Source: Balamuthia mandrillaris (Eukaryota; Discosea; Longamoebia; Balamuthiidae). From it: a DNA stretch of 64,000 nucleotides. The stretch is from positions 310,001-374,000 of the forward strand of contig JAVKOQ010000005.1 of the NCBI GenBank assembly GCA_031835245.1. The letters run 5' to 3'. The notes beneath the pieces were generated by a model. That model worked only from the letters and a program-made list of their open reading frames with translations, searched no databases and was not told the DNA's origin. Of the stretch, positions 1-11,880 are shown in pieces; the first letter of the stretch is position 1; each line of letters starts with the position of its first letter. The translations under genes were made by a program, and so were the position numbers.

Positions 1-144
1 CTTGTTCTCGTTAATCGTATTCTTCTCGTCGTTTCTTTTCTGTTTTCTCCTTTTTATCTTGTCATAGTTGTCAACTCTCTGCTTTGCCATTTTCTTTGTT
101 TTGGGTTACACGCAACTAATTATGTGGTGGAACTACTTTGTTAG

Positions 145-1479
145 GCTGCATATCATCTCGAAATCAAGCCTTTGGTGGATCTTACCTGCCAAGCTATTGC
201 ACAGTTGCTGAAGGGAAAGAGTCCAGCTGAAATCAGGCGGACGTTCAACATTCTCTATGACTTCAGCCCTGAAGATGATGGTGAGTGTCCGACCATTTGT
301 ATTAGTATGATCTCTACTTATTTACTTTTTATAACATTAGCGCCTCCACCAACAATTCGAGATAAGCTGCGGAATAAACTGTGTAACCCAAAACGAAGAG
401 AAAAGCCAAAAAGCAACGCTCCAGAAAAAGAACCCGTTGGTAAGTTTCTTTTTTTATTTTTCGTGTTGACCTCATCCCTTGTTTATTTTTTCCTAGTGCT
501 GAATGTTTATGAAGACACAAGGTCTGTTGATGAACTCGTGTCGTTCATCAATAACGACAGCAAGTCCGGACGGAACAAAAAGCCTGCAGGAAAGGCAGGC
601 AAACGGGCGCGACAGCGAAGAAAGAAGCAAAAGAAATTGGGTCAAGAACAAAAGGCACAACAAACACAGAACGGCGGTACCACCAAATCACATCCTGGCA
701 GTTTGCGGAGTTCGCGGGATCGAGACCACGAGAAAGAGGAGGAAGCTCACAATGGCACCTCCACACGACGTATGCTATCTAGCAGTGCCGTTCTGCCTCG
801 GCAAAGCGGATTGGACCAAGATTCATCGTTCAAGAACGCTGCTTCGCGAGTGCGAACGGACGACGATAACCATTCCTTGCAACACACAACTGACTATGTA
901 CAGACAACATCTCCTCATTCTTCTCCTCATCACTCTTGTAAAAAAATCGAGCAACAAGCATCTCCAAAAGGTTCGTTAACAAGCGAACAACAGCAACTAC
1001 AGTGGGAAGACACTGACAGCGACAGCAGCATTTCTGAAGAGGAGGACGAGGAAGGAGGCTTGGATAACCAAGAATTGCTTCAGATCTTAGGATTCAACCC
1101 GCAACACCCCACCAGCAGCAAATCCATACAGAAGCTCAACCGTACTAGAGACCATCTTAGTGGCGAGGGCGATGCAGACGGCAACGGAGACGGGCGCTCC
1201 TCCGGTGAGTGCTCTACGCCCGTTGCGCTGGAAGAGGACATTTGGACCGAAGAGGAAGATTTGGATGATATGGACCCGGAACTCAAGGCACAGCAAGACA
1301 AAGAAGTGGAAGAGTTTAGAGTGCGATTAGAACAGATCAACCAGACAGTATGCTACTCTCTCCTCCTTTATTTTTTCTTTTATTAATCTTTTCTCTCTTT
1401 CGCACAGACACTAAACCGGTCGCGGATATCTCTCCCCACAACATTATCACTGGCCTTGATTGACAGTCTACGCAGCTAG
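145..1479 (+). CDS. SKP1-like protein with ASK20/21-type C-terminal extension (5' end outside window)
   Basis: Likely a SKP1-family adaptor of SCF ubiquitin ligases. Exons read as 145-280, 341-439, 497-1347 and 1408-1479; phases agree throughout. The first visible exon encodes the SKP1 C-terminal helices that bind F-box proteins (LVDLTCQAIAQLLKGKSPAE, then IRRTFNI and DFSPEDD). The next exons do not end as in canonical SKP1. They continue with APPPTIRDKLRNKL, then YEDTRSVDELVSFINN, a Lys/Arg-rich stretch, a long acidic low-complexity region, and finally DMDPELKAQQDKEVEEFRVR. From memory this order matches plant ASK20/ASK21, which carry the same extension; the last block also resembles the C-terminus of FAM193 proteins. 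The BTB/POZ-like N-terminal half lies upstream of the window. Identification as SKP1-like is firm from the sequence; the ASK20/21 assignment rests on remembered sequences. Confidence 0.85.
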
Positions 1480-2204
1480 TTTAGTATGTCGTTGGTAGTG
1501 GTTGGTGGTGGTGGCGACGGTCATGGTGACAGCTGGTCAGCAAAACGTCATGGAGCAAGGACTTGTCTTGCGCATTCCAACAGATTTTTCATAAAACAAG
1601 GCACATTCCCTCTTCACCAGGTAACACAACCATACTTTGCTTGCTCTTCTACTCTTCCATCAACTGACTTGGTGCTTTTCACGCGAACCAAGGTCAAGGC
1701 AGATATTACAGCCGCTCGTGAGGAGGGGAGCTTGCTGCATTATTTATTTATTCATTCCAACGGAGAGAAGAGGTAAGGACGAACATCGCGGAAGCAGCCT
1801 TTTGATTTCTTCCTGGAGGCTGCGGACCTTTTTTCTTTTTCACCAAAACCTTTTCCTCCACAACAACGAGAAGAGAGAGCACTGGAGTACACATTAATAG
1901 CAGAACGAACGAAACAATAACATTTTTGAGTCAGCCCTGTGTTGCAGGTTCTCCTTTCTCTCTGCGTCACGCTAAGGCCTTCCATCCCTGCATCAATACC
2001 CAGGTCGTCATGAATGACTGCTACTCGTAGAGTTTTACGAATATCTATTAGGTTGATGGGACGGGGCTGGCTTTGGTTTAAAACGAACAGCAAAAAAGCC
2101 AAGAGAGAAGCCAACAACTGCTGCTGCTGCTGGGATTTGCTTCACCACCACCACACACACAGGGACGAACCATCGCCTCATCTCCTAGGAAAACAAAAAA
2201 AAAA
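1480..2204. other. intergenic region, no gene recognised
   Basis: The stretch lies between the SKP1-like stop and the VAP start. Short open frames on both strands (for example 1486-1776 + and 1752-2117 -) have no recognisable domain and no consistent splice pattern. It probably holds the 3' UTR of the first gene and the VAP promoter. Confidence 0.5.
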
Positions 2205-3081
2205 ATGACAGACCCACTCTCACCATCTCTTGACTCTATGACGCTGGGCGAGAGCCGTCTCATCACAGAAGAGGAATTAGAGGGTTTGCATGACAATCCC
2301 TACCTACAGATCAACCCAACCATGCTTCACTTTCCTCGTGCGTTCCGACTTTCTTCCTTTCCCCCTTGTTGTTCTAACCATTAACTAAATATACGATGAA
2401 AAAAAAAACAGCACCATTGAACAGGATCATCACCAACATCTTGACGCTACGCAACACCAGCACAGACAAGTACATAGCTTACAAAGTGAAGACCACGCGG
2501 CCTAACCGCTACTGCGTTCGGCCGAGCATGGGCATGGTCTCTCCCGGTGAGGCTGTTGAACTTCAAGGTAGGCACTTCATTTCTTTTTTTCGATGTTTCT
2601 CTTTTCTCGGCATCAGCCTGCAATCAAATCAAATCAATGAAATCACTCGTTATGACTTTTTTTCCTGCTCACATCTTTCCTTCTCTGGATGTTAAAAATT
2701 AGTTCACTACAGTTTTCACAAAGATCCTCCAAAGAGTTTACGCTGCAAAGACAAGTTCTTAGTGGAAAGCATTGTGTTGAAGCCCGAGGTTGGCTCCTCA
2801 CCCGAGGAGGTCTCCCTTTCTGAGTGGGTGCGTCTCTCTCTTCTCTCTGTGCTCTTTGTTTTCATTTAGTGTTGTCTCTTCTTTCATGAGATCAGTCTAA
2901 ACTTTTGTTTTGTTGTTTAAAAAGTTCAAAAGGGCGTCACCTACAGAGATTATGAAACAAAAGCTGAAATGTCATTTCTCTTCAACCACTGTGAGGAAAC
3001 TACCTTCCTCCTCTGCTTCCTATTCTTCCACAACTACCACCACAGTAAGTTCTCTTTCTTGTCGTTTCTTTCTTTCTTTCT

Positions 3082-3112
<31 letters not shown>

Positions 3113-3557
3113 TCCCTCTCTTCTGTTATCTCACTACTTTTCTCATTCTTGTGCTTGCGTTTCCTTAACTCTTCTTCTCTTAAACCATCAAAATCAATGC
3201 AGCCAACAACGGGCAACAAAGCATCAACCTCACCAAGCATGGAATCCTCAACAATAATACCAGAGGAAAAACCACAAACAGCGGAACTGCAATCCAGATG
3301 CACCAACCCCACATGCCAGCTCCAGCACAAGAAACTCGCCCTACAGCTGCGGGACTGCCAGAAGGAGCGCGATGGCCTCCAAACGCAAGTACGCAGCCTT
3401 TTGAACAGAATCGAAAAATTGGAGGATCAGGGTTCGTCTCTCTCTCTCTCTCTCTCTCAGTTTTTTTATCTTCTCTTTCGTCATGTTTTGTTTGTCTTTC
3501 TTCTTCAAGATCTTTCGCTTCTTACTCTTCTTTCGCTTGCCCATACTCTCTTTCGCG

Positions 3558-3601
<44 letters not shown>

Positions 3602-3788
3602 AGGAATAGGGTTGCGTCAGCGAACAACAGGAGGACAGCCTTCAACAGGAAAGGCTGCCCCGACAACCATCACAAGCACGAAGCGACCTGGTCGATTTAC
3701 CGCTCTAACTCAAATGCCTCCGCGCCTCGTCATCCTTCTCTTCATCCTCGTTGCCGTCCTGTCTTTCGGTCTTGGCCTTCTATTCTAA
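2205..3788 (+). CDS. VAP family protein (MSP domain, coiled coil, tail anchor)
   Basis: VAMP-associated protein, an ER tail-anchored receptor that recruits FFAT-motif proteins to membrane contact sites. Exons 2205-2337, 2412-2567, 2703-2827, 2925-3044, 3203-3431 and 3604-3788 join in frame to 315 aa. The Major Sperm Protein domain starts near residue 40: LHFPPPLNRIITNILTLRN, then NTSTDKYIAYKVKTTRPNRY, CVRPSMGMVSPGE, and further on LRCKDKFLVESI. A Ser/Thr linker follows, then a heptad-like coiled coil (CQKERDGLQTQVRSLLNRIE). The C-terminal hydrophobic segment PRLVILLFILVAVLSFGLGL ends the protein, as expected for a tail anchor. Introns 4 and 5 carry (CT)n tracts. The ATG at 2205 is chosen because the MSP fold begins about 40 residues later and no acceptor lies between. 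Confidence 0.93.
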
Positions 3789-3903
3789 TGTCTTTGTTTT
3801 TTCCTTTTCAAGTTTATAGTTTCGACGTGTAACACTTCCACGACTTGTGTCTTTTCTTTTTGCAGTGTTTTTGTGCTTTGGGTTGGCAGTGCTTTCACGG
3901 CCT

Positions 3904-4863
3904 TCACATCCTATGACCTTGGCTTCTGGGGAACTGGTCGTCCGGAGGGCATCGCCCCTTCTCTATGCCCAGGAACTTGCACAGCTTGCTGTAACAGCTC
4001 CCTTCGGCAAGGTCCATCACCAGCAGCTGCTCCGGAGGGACGATGGCCTGCACCAACTTGTTGTGCTGCAGGTAGCTCTTGATGGCAAAGTACTCGTTGG
4101 GGCGTTCTGACCCAAGGATGGTGCTCAGGGTGGCCAGTGCTAAGGCCGAGGGTGCTGGGTTGCGCTCCAGGTGGGCCTTCAAGGAGGGCCACCATTGGGT
4201 GACATTGCGAACGGTGAGGATGAACTTGGCGTTGGGATACATGAGCAGCAGCTCCTCGAAGAAGTAGGGCATGGGAGCGTCGGTGACGGCGGAGAAGTCG
4301 TCCCACCGTCGCACAATGTCCACGCTGAAGCCCTTCACGTCCCCAGCTGTGGGCATCACCAAAAGGTCTTCCACCGTGGCGGCTGAATACTGGGTGGAAC
4401 GAATGCCGAGCTCGTTCAACGCTTCGTTCAAGGAGGTGGTCCCTGTTCTGGGGAGCCCCACCCCGAAGACCTTGGGGGAGCCGGAGCTCGTTGCAAAAGG
4501 TTGGGACGGGAAGCCACGAAGGCGGTCAAAGTGGTCTCCGAGCTCTTTGACGGTGGAAGCACAGGCAGAAGGACAAGAATGTGTGCTTGCACCCTGCGGA
4601 AGCTCTCGCAAAGGCCGAGTGATGTCTGTCATGCTGTTGGTTGGTGGGCAGGAAACCTCCGCCGAAGGGCTGACCAAGGCCTGTTGCCTTTGTCCTGCGC
4701 ATCGCGGGGGGGTGGGCGGGTCACAAGGGGACAGCAAGGTACCAACCAACAGGCACAGGGAAAACCCCAGACAAAAGGACAAACCCCAAAAACCGATGGG
4801 CCCTCCCATCATCATGTCCCTCCCCTCCACATAAAAAAAACTATCAAAACAACGCTTGCGCAT
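3904..4863 (-). CDS. sulfotransferase-family protein, type II membrane
   Basis: Single-exon gene of 319 aa. It is probably a PAPS-dependent sulfotransferase (Sulfotransfer_4-like family) anchored by an N-terminal segment at about residues 23-41 (PIGFWGLSFCLGFSLCLLVG). The catalytic core begins with a PAPS-binding P-loop, KVFGVGLPRTGTTSLNEALN, followed by the expected downstream blocks FILTVRNVTQWW and LLVMDLAEGS. The Met at residue 1 and the MMM at about 17-19 are all possible starts; both keep the membrane segment. The gene is convergent with VAP (115 bp between stops). A shorter relic of the same family lies at about 12.09-12.24 kb. The substrate cannot be told from sequence. Confidence 0.85.
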   Translation of the reverse strand: MRKRCFDSFFYVEGRDMMMGGPIGFWGLSFCLGFSLCLLVGTLLSPCDPPTPPRCAGQRQQALVSPSAEVSCPPTNSMTDITRPLRELPQGASTHSCPSACASTVKELGDHFDRLRGFPSQPFATSSGSPKVFGVGLPRTGTTSLNEALNELGIRSTQYSAATVEDLLVMPTAGDVKGFSVDIVRRWDDFSAVTDAPMPYFFEELLLMYPNAKFILTVRNVTQWWPSLKAHLERNPAPSALALATLSTILGSERPNEYFAIKSYLQHNKLVQAIVPPEQLLVMDLAEGSCYSKLCKFLGIEKGRCPPDDQFPRSQGHRM

Positions 4864-5023
4864 ATTTTTTGTTGGTCGAAACGACGCGAAATCCTCTCTA
4901 TTAGTTAAACATTAGGAAGAATATAATAGGGTGCCATTTTTATGAGTTTGACAATGTGGATAGGCCATATTGTATTAGGTTGGGATGCAAAATGGCTAGA
5001 ACCAACAAAAAAAGAAAGGAAAG

Positions 5024-5501
5024 ATGAAGAACAGAGACCTGGGCATTCTGTTCCTCTCTGCCGTGGCCATTCTGCTCTCCTTTCAGCAGCAGAGCTATTT
5101 CACGCTTCGGCCGACATGGATACAACCCATAGACACCAGCCACTTTGCAAATGGACACTTTCCTGCCCCTCACGAAACACTGTACGTGCTACAAACTTTA
5201 ATTTTTTTCTGCTGGTTTGCTCATCGAAAGAACTGTTTTTTCTTTTTCACAGACCTGTTCCTATCGTAGCTGACATTGATGGAGATGGCGCCAATGGTAT
5301 ATCACCTTAAACAAAAAAAAGCTATTTGTTTTCGTTAAGTTTTGACTCTTTTGTTTGCAGAGATTGTGTATGTGACGCCTGACTACCGCATCCGTATTTT
5401 GGAAGGAGCGGCCACCAACACCCCCCTCGTTGAGAACAACATGCTACAAGAACTTCCTATCAAGGTCTCCTCTCCTTTTGCTTTCTTTTTTGCGTGCCAG
5501 T

Positions 5502-5544
<43 letters not shown>

Positions 5545-8243
5545 ATTCATGTTACCTTTTCCATGCTTTCCTTGCTGTCCTCTTTTTTCATGCTCTTGTA
5601 TCACCTCTCTCTTTACTTTCTTTTTTTAAATTTTGTTTCTCACTTTCTTCCTTGCTGTCTTTCTCTTCTTTCTTTACTTTATCTTTGCTGTCTTTCTCTT
5701 CTTCAATAACTCAAACAACACGACAAAAGGCTGAAGCAACGTTGGTGACGGCAGGAGGCATTTCGTCAGGCAGCAGAGCGGTGGCGATGGCCACGGGCTA
5801 CCTCGAACCGTTCCGGGAGGGTCTGGTTCGTAAGCAGGCCATTGTGGTGGTGACTAACGGGTGGGGCGTCATGCTCTTTGACTCCAACCTGCGCCTCATT
5901 TGGGAGAGCAACGTGAGGGATGACTTATCCTCGGAGCTATACCATAGCGAGGTGGCCATCACCGTGGCGCCCTTTCCGGTTAGGGTTGGTGATAAGGGAG
6001 TCGTTGTGGTAGGAGGAAGGCTGGAACGGCGGCCTGATGTGGCCCGCTTGAGGTTTTATTTTCATTCGCTCTCTCTGTCTCTCTCTCCCTCCCTCTCTCT
6101 CTCTCTCTCTCTGTCTCTCTCTGTCTCCCTCTCTCTGTCTCCCTCTCTCTGCTTTTGTTTCTCCACCATCTTCTTCTTTGTTCCACATTCTGAATGTAAC
6201 ATGTATTCTCAAAAGCCATGAGTTGAGGGATATGGATGAGGAAGAGGGGGATGAAGATGAAGAACACTTTTCATACTATGCTTTCGATGGGCGCACTGGG
6301 GCACTTCGTTGGAAGCACGAGGCCGGCGATTTTTTCAAGAGCCAAGATCACCAAGACGAAGAGGTTTGATCCATTTTTAAATGATACACTAAAAATGCCA
6401 CTTATTCTTATGACTGACAACTCCTTTACAAACAGAAAACTTTATTGCCAGAACACAGCTACAAATTGCACGTAATTGGACACACAAAGCATCTCGGAGA
6501 ACTAGATTGGAAAGAGTTCAAGCAGTCTGTTCTCCAAAACCTTCCTCACGCCGTTTATCGCAAGGAGGAGGCCAGCTTTGCTCTGGATCACTTTGAACGA
6601 CAACATCACGCCGGTCGCTCCGGTGCTGCTGCTTCTTCTGAGTGGAAGGGTGAAGGTTGGGCATCTTTTTAAAGCTCCATTTCATTCTCTCATTCTCTTT
6701 TCGACCTCTTTCTTATTGCTTCTTGATCATTCGTTGACCTCTATTTTAAAAGCATTGGGTATTCCTTCTGACCACCACTTGCACGTTGCCGGGTTGCCAT
6801 TTGGTGGCTATGCACCACACACGGCCACTGATTTTATCAAAAAACCCAACGTCGTCGTTGCGCACTTGAAGTCTGGGTTGGAAGTGGTTCATCTTTACAC
6901 TGGCAAACCTCTTTGTGAACTCACTCTCGGAGAAGGTACATCCCATTTTACTCATTTTTGTTGCTTTGTTGCTGTACTCTGATTTCTGACTTTCAAAAAA
7001 AATCACAAAAAAATTAAAAAAAAAATAGGCCTGCATCTCGACATCAACGGTGACGGTGTCATTGGTATATTCTCCTTTCCATTCTCTGGGCTTTGCCCCT
7101 TCTTTCTCTTATTACTTTTAAACTTAACAAAACCGTTCCCAAACAAACAGATACCATAAAAGCTGTCAATTTTGGCGACGGTGAAGATTCGGGCACCTGT
7201 TACGCCTTCGCTACCAGCGGAATACCTCCCATGGAAACCCTCTTCAACACTTCCATCTGCCAAACTAATGACGGCTTCTTTGGTGATCTCTTCGCTGCCC
7301 CCAAAACCTCCAAAAAGGCACAACGCAGGGCGGCGAGAGAGGCCAAGGGCATGGAGGCCACCAATCCTGTCGCTCTCCAGAGCCCTCGCTCCTTGATGCG
7401 AGACCCATTACACAGCGACAAGGACATTGTCTTCTTGGTGAGCTCCGGGAAGATGACTAGCTTGGATAACAAAGGAAGAGTAAATTGGCAGGTGGAAACC
7501 TCCGTCACATGGGGACAACAGGGAGGAGGAGATGCTGCGGCGCGCAGGAGAAAGAGAAGCCGTCTTTGGGGAAGTCGTTGGTGGGACCCGACATATATCA
7601 AGCAGACGAGTCCTGAGTTTTCCGCTCCTGTTGTGCCTTCGCTTACTGTCTTTCATACTACCGCATTTGGAGAACAGGCATGATTTGTCTCTCTTTTGTT
7701 GCTCTTCCCTTGCCTTATCTCCTTTCTCGCTACCTTTTCTCCTCTTTTTTGTCCATGGAATCTTATCTTTTTTTTTGTGGCGTGAACAACAGGCTAGCAT
7801 TTTGGCAGCGGCAGACTCAATGGTCATAGTATCGGCAGATGGAGATAAGCTTGCCGAGGCCATCATTGAGGGTGGCGTCCCCATTGCCCCTCCCACTATC
7901 GCTGACTTTAACAATGATGGATTGAACGATATTATTATTGTCACCGCCAACGCGTACGTCTCTCCTCTCTCGCTCTCTCTCTTGTCTTTCTAATCGTTTT
8001 CTCCTGATTCTTGATTCCATGTTGACCTCCATTCTTCTGTCCTTTTATCACAAAAGGTACTATGGATACGCACTGGAAGGAACAACGGGTTCAATCCTGT
8101 TTCCATCGCTAGTTGGCCTACTATTATTTATAATGCTGCTGTTGGGATTGTTCAGCCGAATGGACCTCTCTGGCATCAGCGCCTCTCCCGATCAGTACTA
8201 TTCCAATGCTGGTCCTTCTGCCGCTAGCAGCAAGTACATTTAA
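5024..8243 (+). CDS. NERD1: NERD1-like FG-GAP repeat membrane protein
   Basis: Resembles Arabidopsis NERD1 (At3g51050), an integral membrane FG-GAP/beta-propeller protein linked to the exocyst and root growth. Exons 5024-5181, 5253-5296, 5361-5464, 5730-6052, 6216-6363, 6436-6655, 6753-6935, 7029-7064, 7151-7677, 7793-7953 and 8057-8243 join to 696 aa. The N-terminus (MKNRDLGILFLSAVAILLSF) is a signal anchor. FG-GAP-type acidic loops follow: VADIDGDGAN, LDINGDGVID and ADFNNDGLND. Other recalled family blocks are RAVAMATGY, TNGWGVMLFDSNL and YAFDGRTGALRW. A C-terminal membrane span, GSILFPSLVGLLLFIMLLLG, ends the protein. Intron 9 appears to begin with GC instead of GT (7678). Function in a protist is inference; orthology rests on remembered sequence. 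Confidence 0.88.
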
Positions 8244-8596
8244 TAACACCGACAACTGGTTGTATCTGCTGCTTCACCTGCAGCTGTTAAAACCCAGCGG
8301 AAGAGAGCAGAGAGCAGAGAGCAGCCGGAGGAAGAGATAAGTGAGCAAGGACAGGAGAGAGGACATGAGAGCGAATCAGTGAGCAAGGACAAGAGCGAGG
8401 ACAGGAGAGAGTACGTGCATTTGAGGGGCAATCAATGCGGCAAAAAAAAAAAAAGGGAGAAAAGAAAGAAAAGGAAGAAAGAAACGGGAAAAAAAAAACA
8501 ACAACAGACCACCACCACCCACCGGCTGTTGCACCTCAACTCTACCACATCTTTTCTCAGGGTTCCCCAAAGCACAACGTACTAAAATATTAAAAC
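8244..8596. other. intergenic region with short purine-rich direct repeats
   Basis: No gene seen. It contains tandem AGAGCAG-like units near 8302-8325 and a direct repeat of GTGAGCAAGGACA at about 8341 and 8380, in a purine-rich stretch. It probably holds the NERD1-like 3' UTR and the promoter of the PDAP1-like gene. Confidence 0.5.
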
Positions 8597-9381
8597 ATGC
8601 CACGCCCCAAAGGTAAGAAAGCAAGATTTTCTTTTGTTTGGTGTTTGGTTTGCTGATGGTGGTGCTTTTTTTGTTAAAAAAATAGGTGGTCGCGGAGGAG
8701 AAGGCGAAGGAGGAGCGCCCAAGAAAAAGGGAGCTGCCAAGGGAGCTCGCAGAGTACGGGGAGAAAAGACTTACCGGGACGCTGAAGAGATTGAAGTGGC
8801 AGAGAACAGCAGCGAGGAGGAGAACAGCAAGGAGGAAGAGAGCAGCGAGGAAGAGAGCAGCGAGGAAGAGAGCAGCGAGGAGGAAGAGGAAGGAAAAGTG
8901 AAGCCCAAAGGACCGGCAGAGCTTATAGAAACTGCTAACCCCAACCGAGCGGGCAAAAAAACTTCCATCAAGGCCGCCAACCTAGACGTCACCAAAACAA
9001 AGACTCAACTGTCACGAAAGGAAAGGTCCGTTTTGCTTCTTCCTTCTTCCTCACGTTCTCTCTGTTTTTTTTTTTAACTGACTGTGCAAACAGAGAAGCG
9101 CTTGAGAAAGAGAAAAAGAAGAAGGAATACCAGAAGCTGTATGCACAGGGCAAAACGGCGCAGGCTCAAGCTGACATTGCTCGTCTCCAAAAGATCCGAA
9201 GAGAGCGTGAGGCCGCTGCCAGAAAGGCTGAGGAAGAAGTCCAAGGTATGGTTTTTTTTTGCAACAAAAGTGTTTGTCTTTGACGCAACTAACGTAATGG
9301 ATGGTTTTTACAGCCAAAGAAGAGGCTCAAAAGGCTGCTCGGGCAAAGGCACAACGCAACAAAGCTTCCACCTATTTGTAG
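8597..9381 (+). CDS. PDAP1: PDAP1/PP28-family protein (casein kinase substrate PP28 domain)
   Basis: Small charged protein of 191 aa related to PDAP1 (HASPP28). Exons 8597-8612, 8686-9025, 9094-9245 and 9314-9381 join in frame. A glycine/lysine-rich start is followed by repeated acidic SSEEE units and then by the conserved PP28 region: KKTSIKAANLD, TQLSRKER, EKKKKEYQKLYAQGKTAQAQ and ADIARLQKIRREREAAARK. The serine-rich acidic repeats are plausible CK2 sites, in keeping with the family name. Human PDAP1 is about 181 aa, so the length fits. The molecular role of the family is poorly known. Confidence 0.9.
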
Positions 9382-9472
9382 TCCTTTTCACCTTCTTGTT
9401 TTTTGCTCCTCTCTAATATTCAACTTTTTTCCGATACCATTTTTCTCCATTCTTTGTTTTTAAATACTTTTT

Positions 9473-11154
9473 TCATTCTTCAAACTCAACAAAGTGTTGC
9501 AGCTTTTGGCTATAGCGAGGAGGCAGCTTTAGGGAGGCAAGATGTTCGTAGAACGCCGTCACAATGCCATAGATAGCATCTTGCGTTGCTGCATTTTTTT
9601 TTTTTTTTGCGTAAGTTGCAAAAGTTTGAGAGGAGAGAGGGAGAGGAGGAAGAGACAGAGAGGGAGTACCGGTGATAACAGCATGAGGTTGAGGCCGGAC
9701 CAAGCGATGACCTTCAAGAGGCGAGGAGGAGGAGAAGGGCACATCGCAAGGTTGCTCCACGTACTCCTCAACAGCCAAAAGGCAGGCTACCAGCGACTGT
9801 AGGGAGATGAGCACGCCCTCGCTCGTCTGCACCACGCCGTAACGATCCTCTGCCCGCGATTTACAAACCATTTGACTTAGTGCTGTTTTGTGTTACATCT
9901 AAGTCAGTAAACTTAATCGTTAAAAAAAAAGTCTCAATTTTGAAAATCCAACCTTTGATGCTCCAAAGGAGAAGGTTGTACTCTGCAAACAGTTGTTGGG
10001 TGCGTTGTTGATCATTCAGTTGGAACAGCCGCTGTCGGAGGGATTTAAAGAGGCCAGGTCCTGCTTTGCTGCGGCTAATGACAGATGAGGCAACTTCTCC
10101 TTTCCTCTTTGCTATGTTTTCTTCCTCTCTCAATGCTTTAACGGTTTCTATAGGTGGATCAAATCTATGCTTAAGCACTGGACAAAGAACAGGAAGAGAA
10201 GGTAGGGAAGAGCAACAAGAAATAAGCACGCACGTATGACTTGCATTACTTCAAGAGAGAAAGCATCGATGTGAGAACAACAGATATGCATGATGGCTTG
10301 CCATGTTCTGGCGGTATCATCTTCAAAGATGTTGGCACGGCGACGTGTGGAATGGGAGGCCAGCATGGAAAGGTCCAGGAAAGCCAAGTGCCGCATCAAT
10401 GGGTCCGTCTGATCCAACAACCCCTGTCCTAACCTATGCTCACTCTTTCCAGGAGGAGCGTTGGTAGCCAACGCACTTCGCAGTGGATCAAAACATAACC
10501 ACTAATATTGCAGCTCATACATTAAATACAAAGAGAGGAGAGAGGACAAAGTGAAGAAGGAAGACCAACCTGGGTGAGTATGATCTCCACGACGTTGCAA
10601 GAGAGCCGCCAACAAAGTGAGAGTAATGTGGCGGCGAAGAACAGCTGCACCATCAAGGAGAGGTTAAGGTGAGCTGCTGCTGTGCTGTTGTCAAGGAAAG
10701 AGGCAGAGCCCTCTTGCAGAACCTCAAACAGGAAATGAAGCAGATAGAAGGATGGCAAGGCCCATATTGCCTGTTTTAGCGAGTGTTGGAGTGCACCCCC
10801 AACTCTTGACTTGAGCTGAAAAACGCGTCCTCGCTATAATTATGTGAGAGAGAGAGAGAGAGAGAGAGATGTGACAAGCATGTCTAACAATAAACATTGT
10901 AGAGGAAGAATTGCGAGAGGTAAAGGCATCGTACCTGCAAAGATGGAAATGAAAGGAGGTGTTGTTCCTGCCGCAAGGTAGCAATGGCGTTCCACACGCC
11001 CAAAAACAACCCACACCCCAGCACAAACAAATAATTGGTATCCAGACACTGAGCAGCTGTCGGACCTCCTAAATCTGCTCCACCACTATACACCCTCCAA
11101 GTCAGCAATGAGGAGCACACGAAGGAGAGAAGCGAGAGCGTGTGGTGAAAGCGA

Positions 11155-11195
<41 letters not shown>

Positions 11196-11880
11196 TAAAA
11201 AAAAACCTAAGAAAGGCGGCGCGAACACAAGAGTCGGGATTAAGAAGGGAGGAAGAGAGGTGAGAACTGTGGATCACACGAAGGAAAGCCCATGTACAAA
11301 TGAGACCAGAGAGAGCGTTGCACGCCACGAAAAAGAGGTGGAGGGGCTGCTGGCTCACCGCCTTCAGCCACCGCCAAGCAACCGGCTCCACCGTGCGTTT
11401 TACTGTGGTATGAGTGAAAAATAGGATAGAAGTGGTTGATTGCTTGGCCAAGGGAGCAGGAAGAGAAGAAGACAAAGAAGAAACGCATTACCATGAACAA
11501 TACCACGAAAGGCTAAACAGTGAAGAGTGACGCCCAGTCCAAAGATGAGGCTAAGCGCCAACCGCCGGAAGATGCTCCGCAGCAACGACCCCTCTGTTGT
11601 AAATCAAATGGTGAGAAGAACGAAAAACAAAGAGAGAAAGAAGAGAGAAGAGAAAAGAAGGGAATCACACACAAAAGGTAGCAGTACCTGTAACAGCGAA
11701 AAAGAAAGGAGAGAGCTGGAAGCACTGCAGAGCCACCACAGAGACGGCAAAGACCCACACCGCGCACGCCACGGTCCTCCACCAGCGGACCTCCTCTCTC
11801 CATCGCAAGTAGTCCTGGGTCAGCCGGGCTTCTCCCCCCGTAAAGAAAGCCTTGGGCTCTGCGTGGCTCTCCTCTTGCAT
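9473..11880 (-). CDS. NDC1: nucleoporin NDC1 homologue
   Basis: Transmembrane nucleoporin that anchors nuclear pore complexes (and yeast spindle pole bodies) in the nuclear envelope. Nine exons (11688-11880, 11504-11593, 11207-11402, 10935-11094, 10570-10815, 10250-10501, 9953-10169, 9670-9882, 9473-9588) join to 560 aa with consistent phases. The first half holds several hydrophobic spans: TVACAVWVFAVSVVALQCF, LHLFFVACNALSGLICTWAF, NYLFVLGCGLFLGVWNA and MVQLFFAATLLSL. The soluble half has the NDC1 signature GLLDQTDPLMRHLAFLDLSM followed by RRRANIFEDDTARTWQAIMH. The start is the first ATG in the open exon, MQEESHAEPK. Two (GA)n tracts on the + strand lie in its introns, so they read (CT)n in the sense direction. 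The protein is slightly shorter than human NDC1 (about 674 aa). Confidence 0.85.

Noticed and set aside
1752-2117. 121-codon minus-strand frame between the SKP1-like and VAP genes
   Set aside because: No domain, no supporting splice sites, and codon use like intergenic DNA.
2969-3832. Open frame of 287 codons rich in Ser-Leu
   Set aside because: It reads through (CT)n introns of the VAP gene in one frame; the Ser-Leu runs are microsatellite translation. Only the exon parts are real.
5430-6221. 263-codon Ser-Leu-rich frame
   Set aside because: Intronic CT repeats of the NERD1-like gene flanking one true exon (5730-6052).
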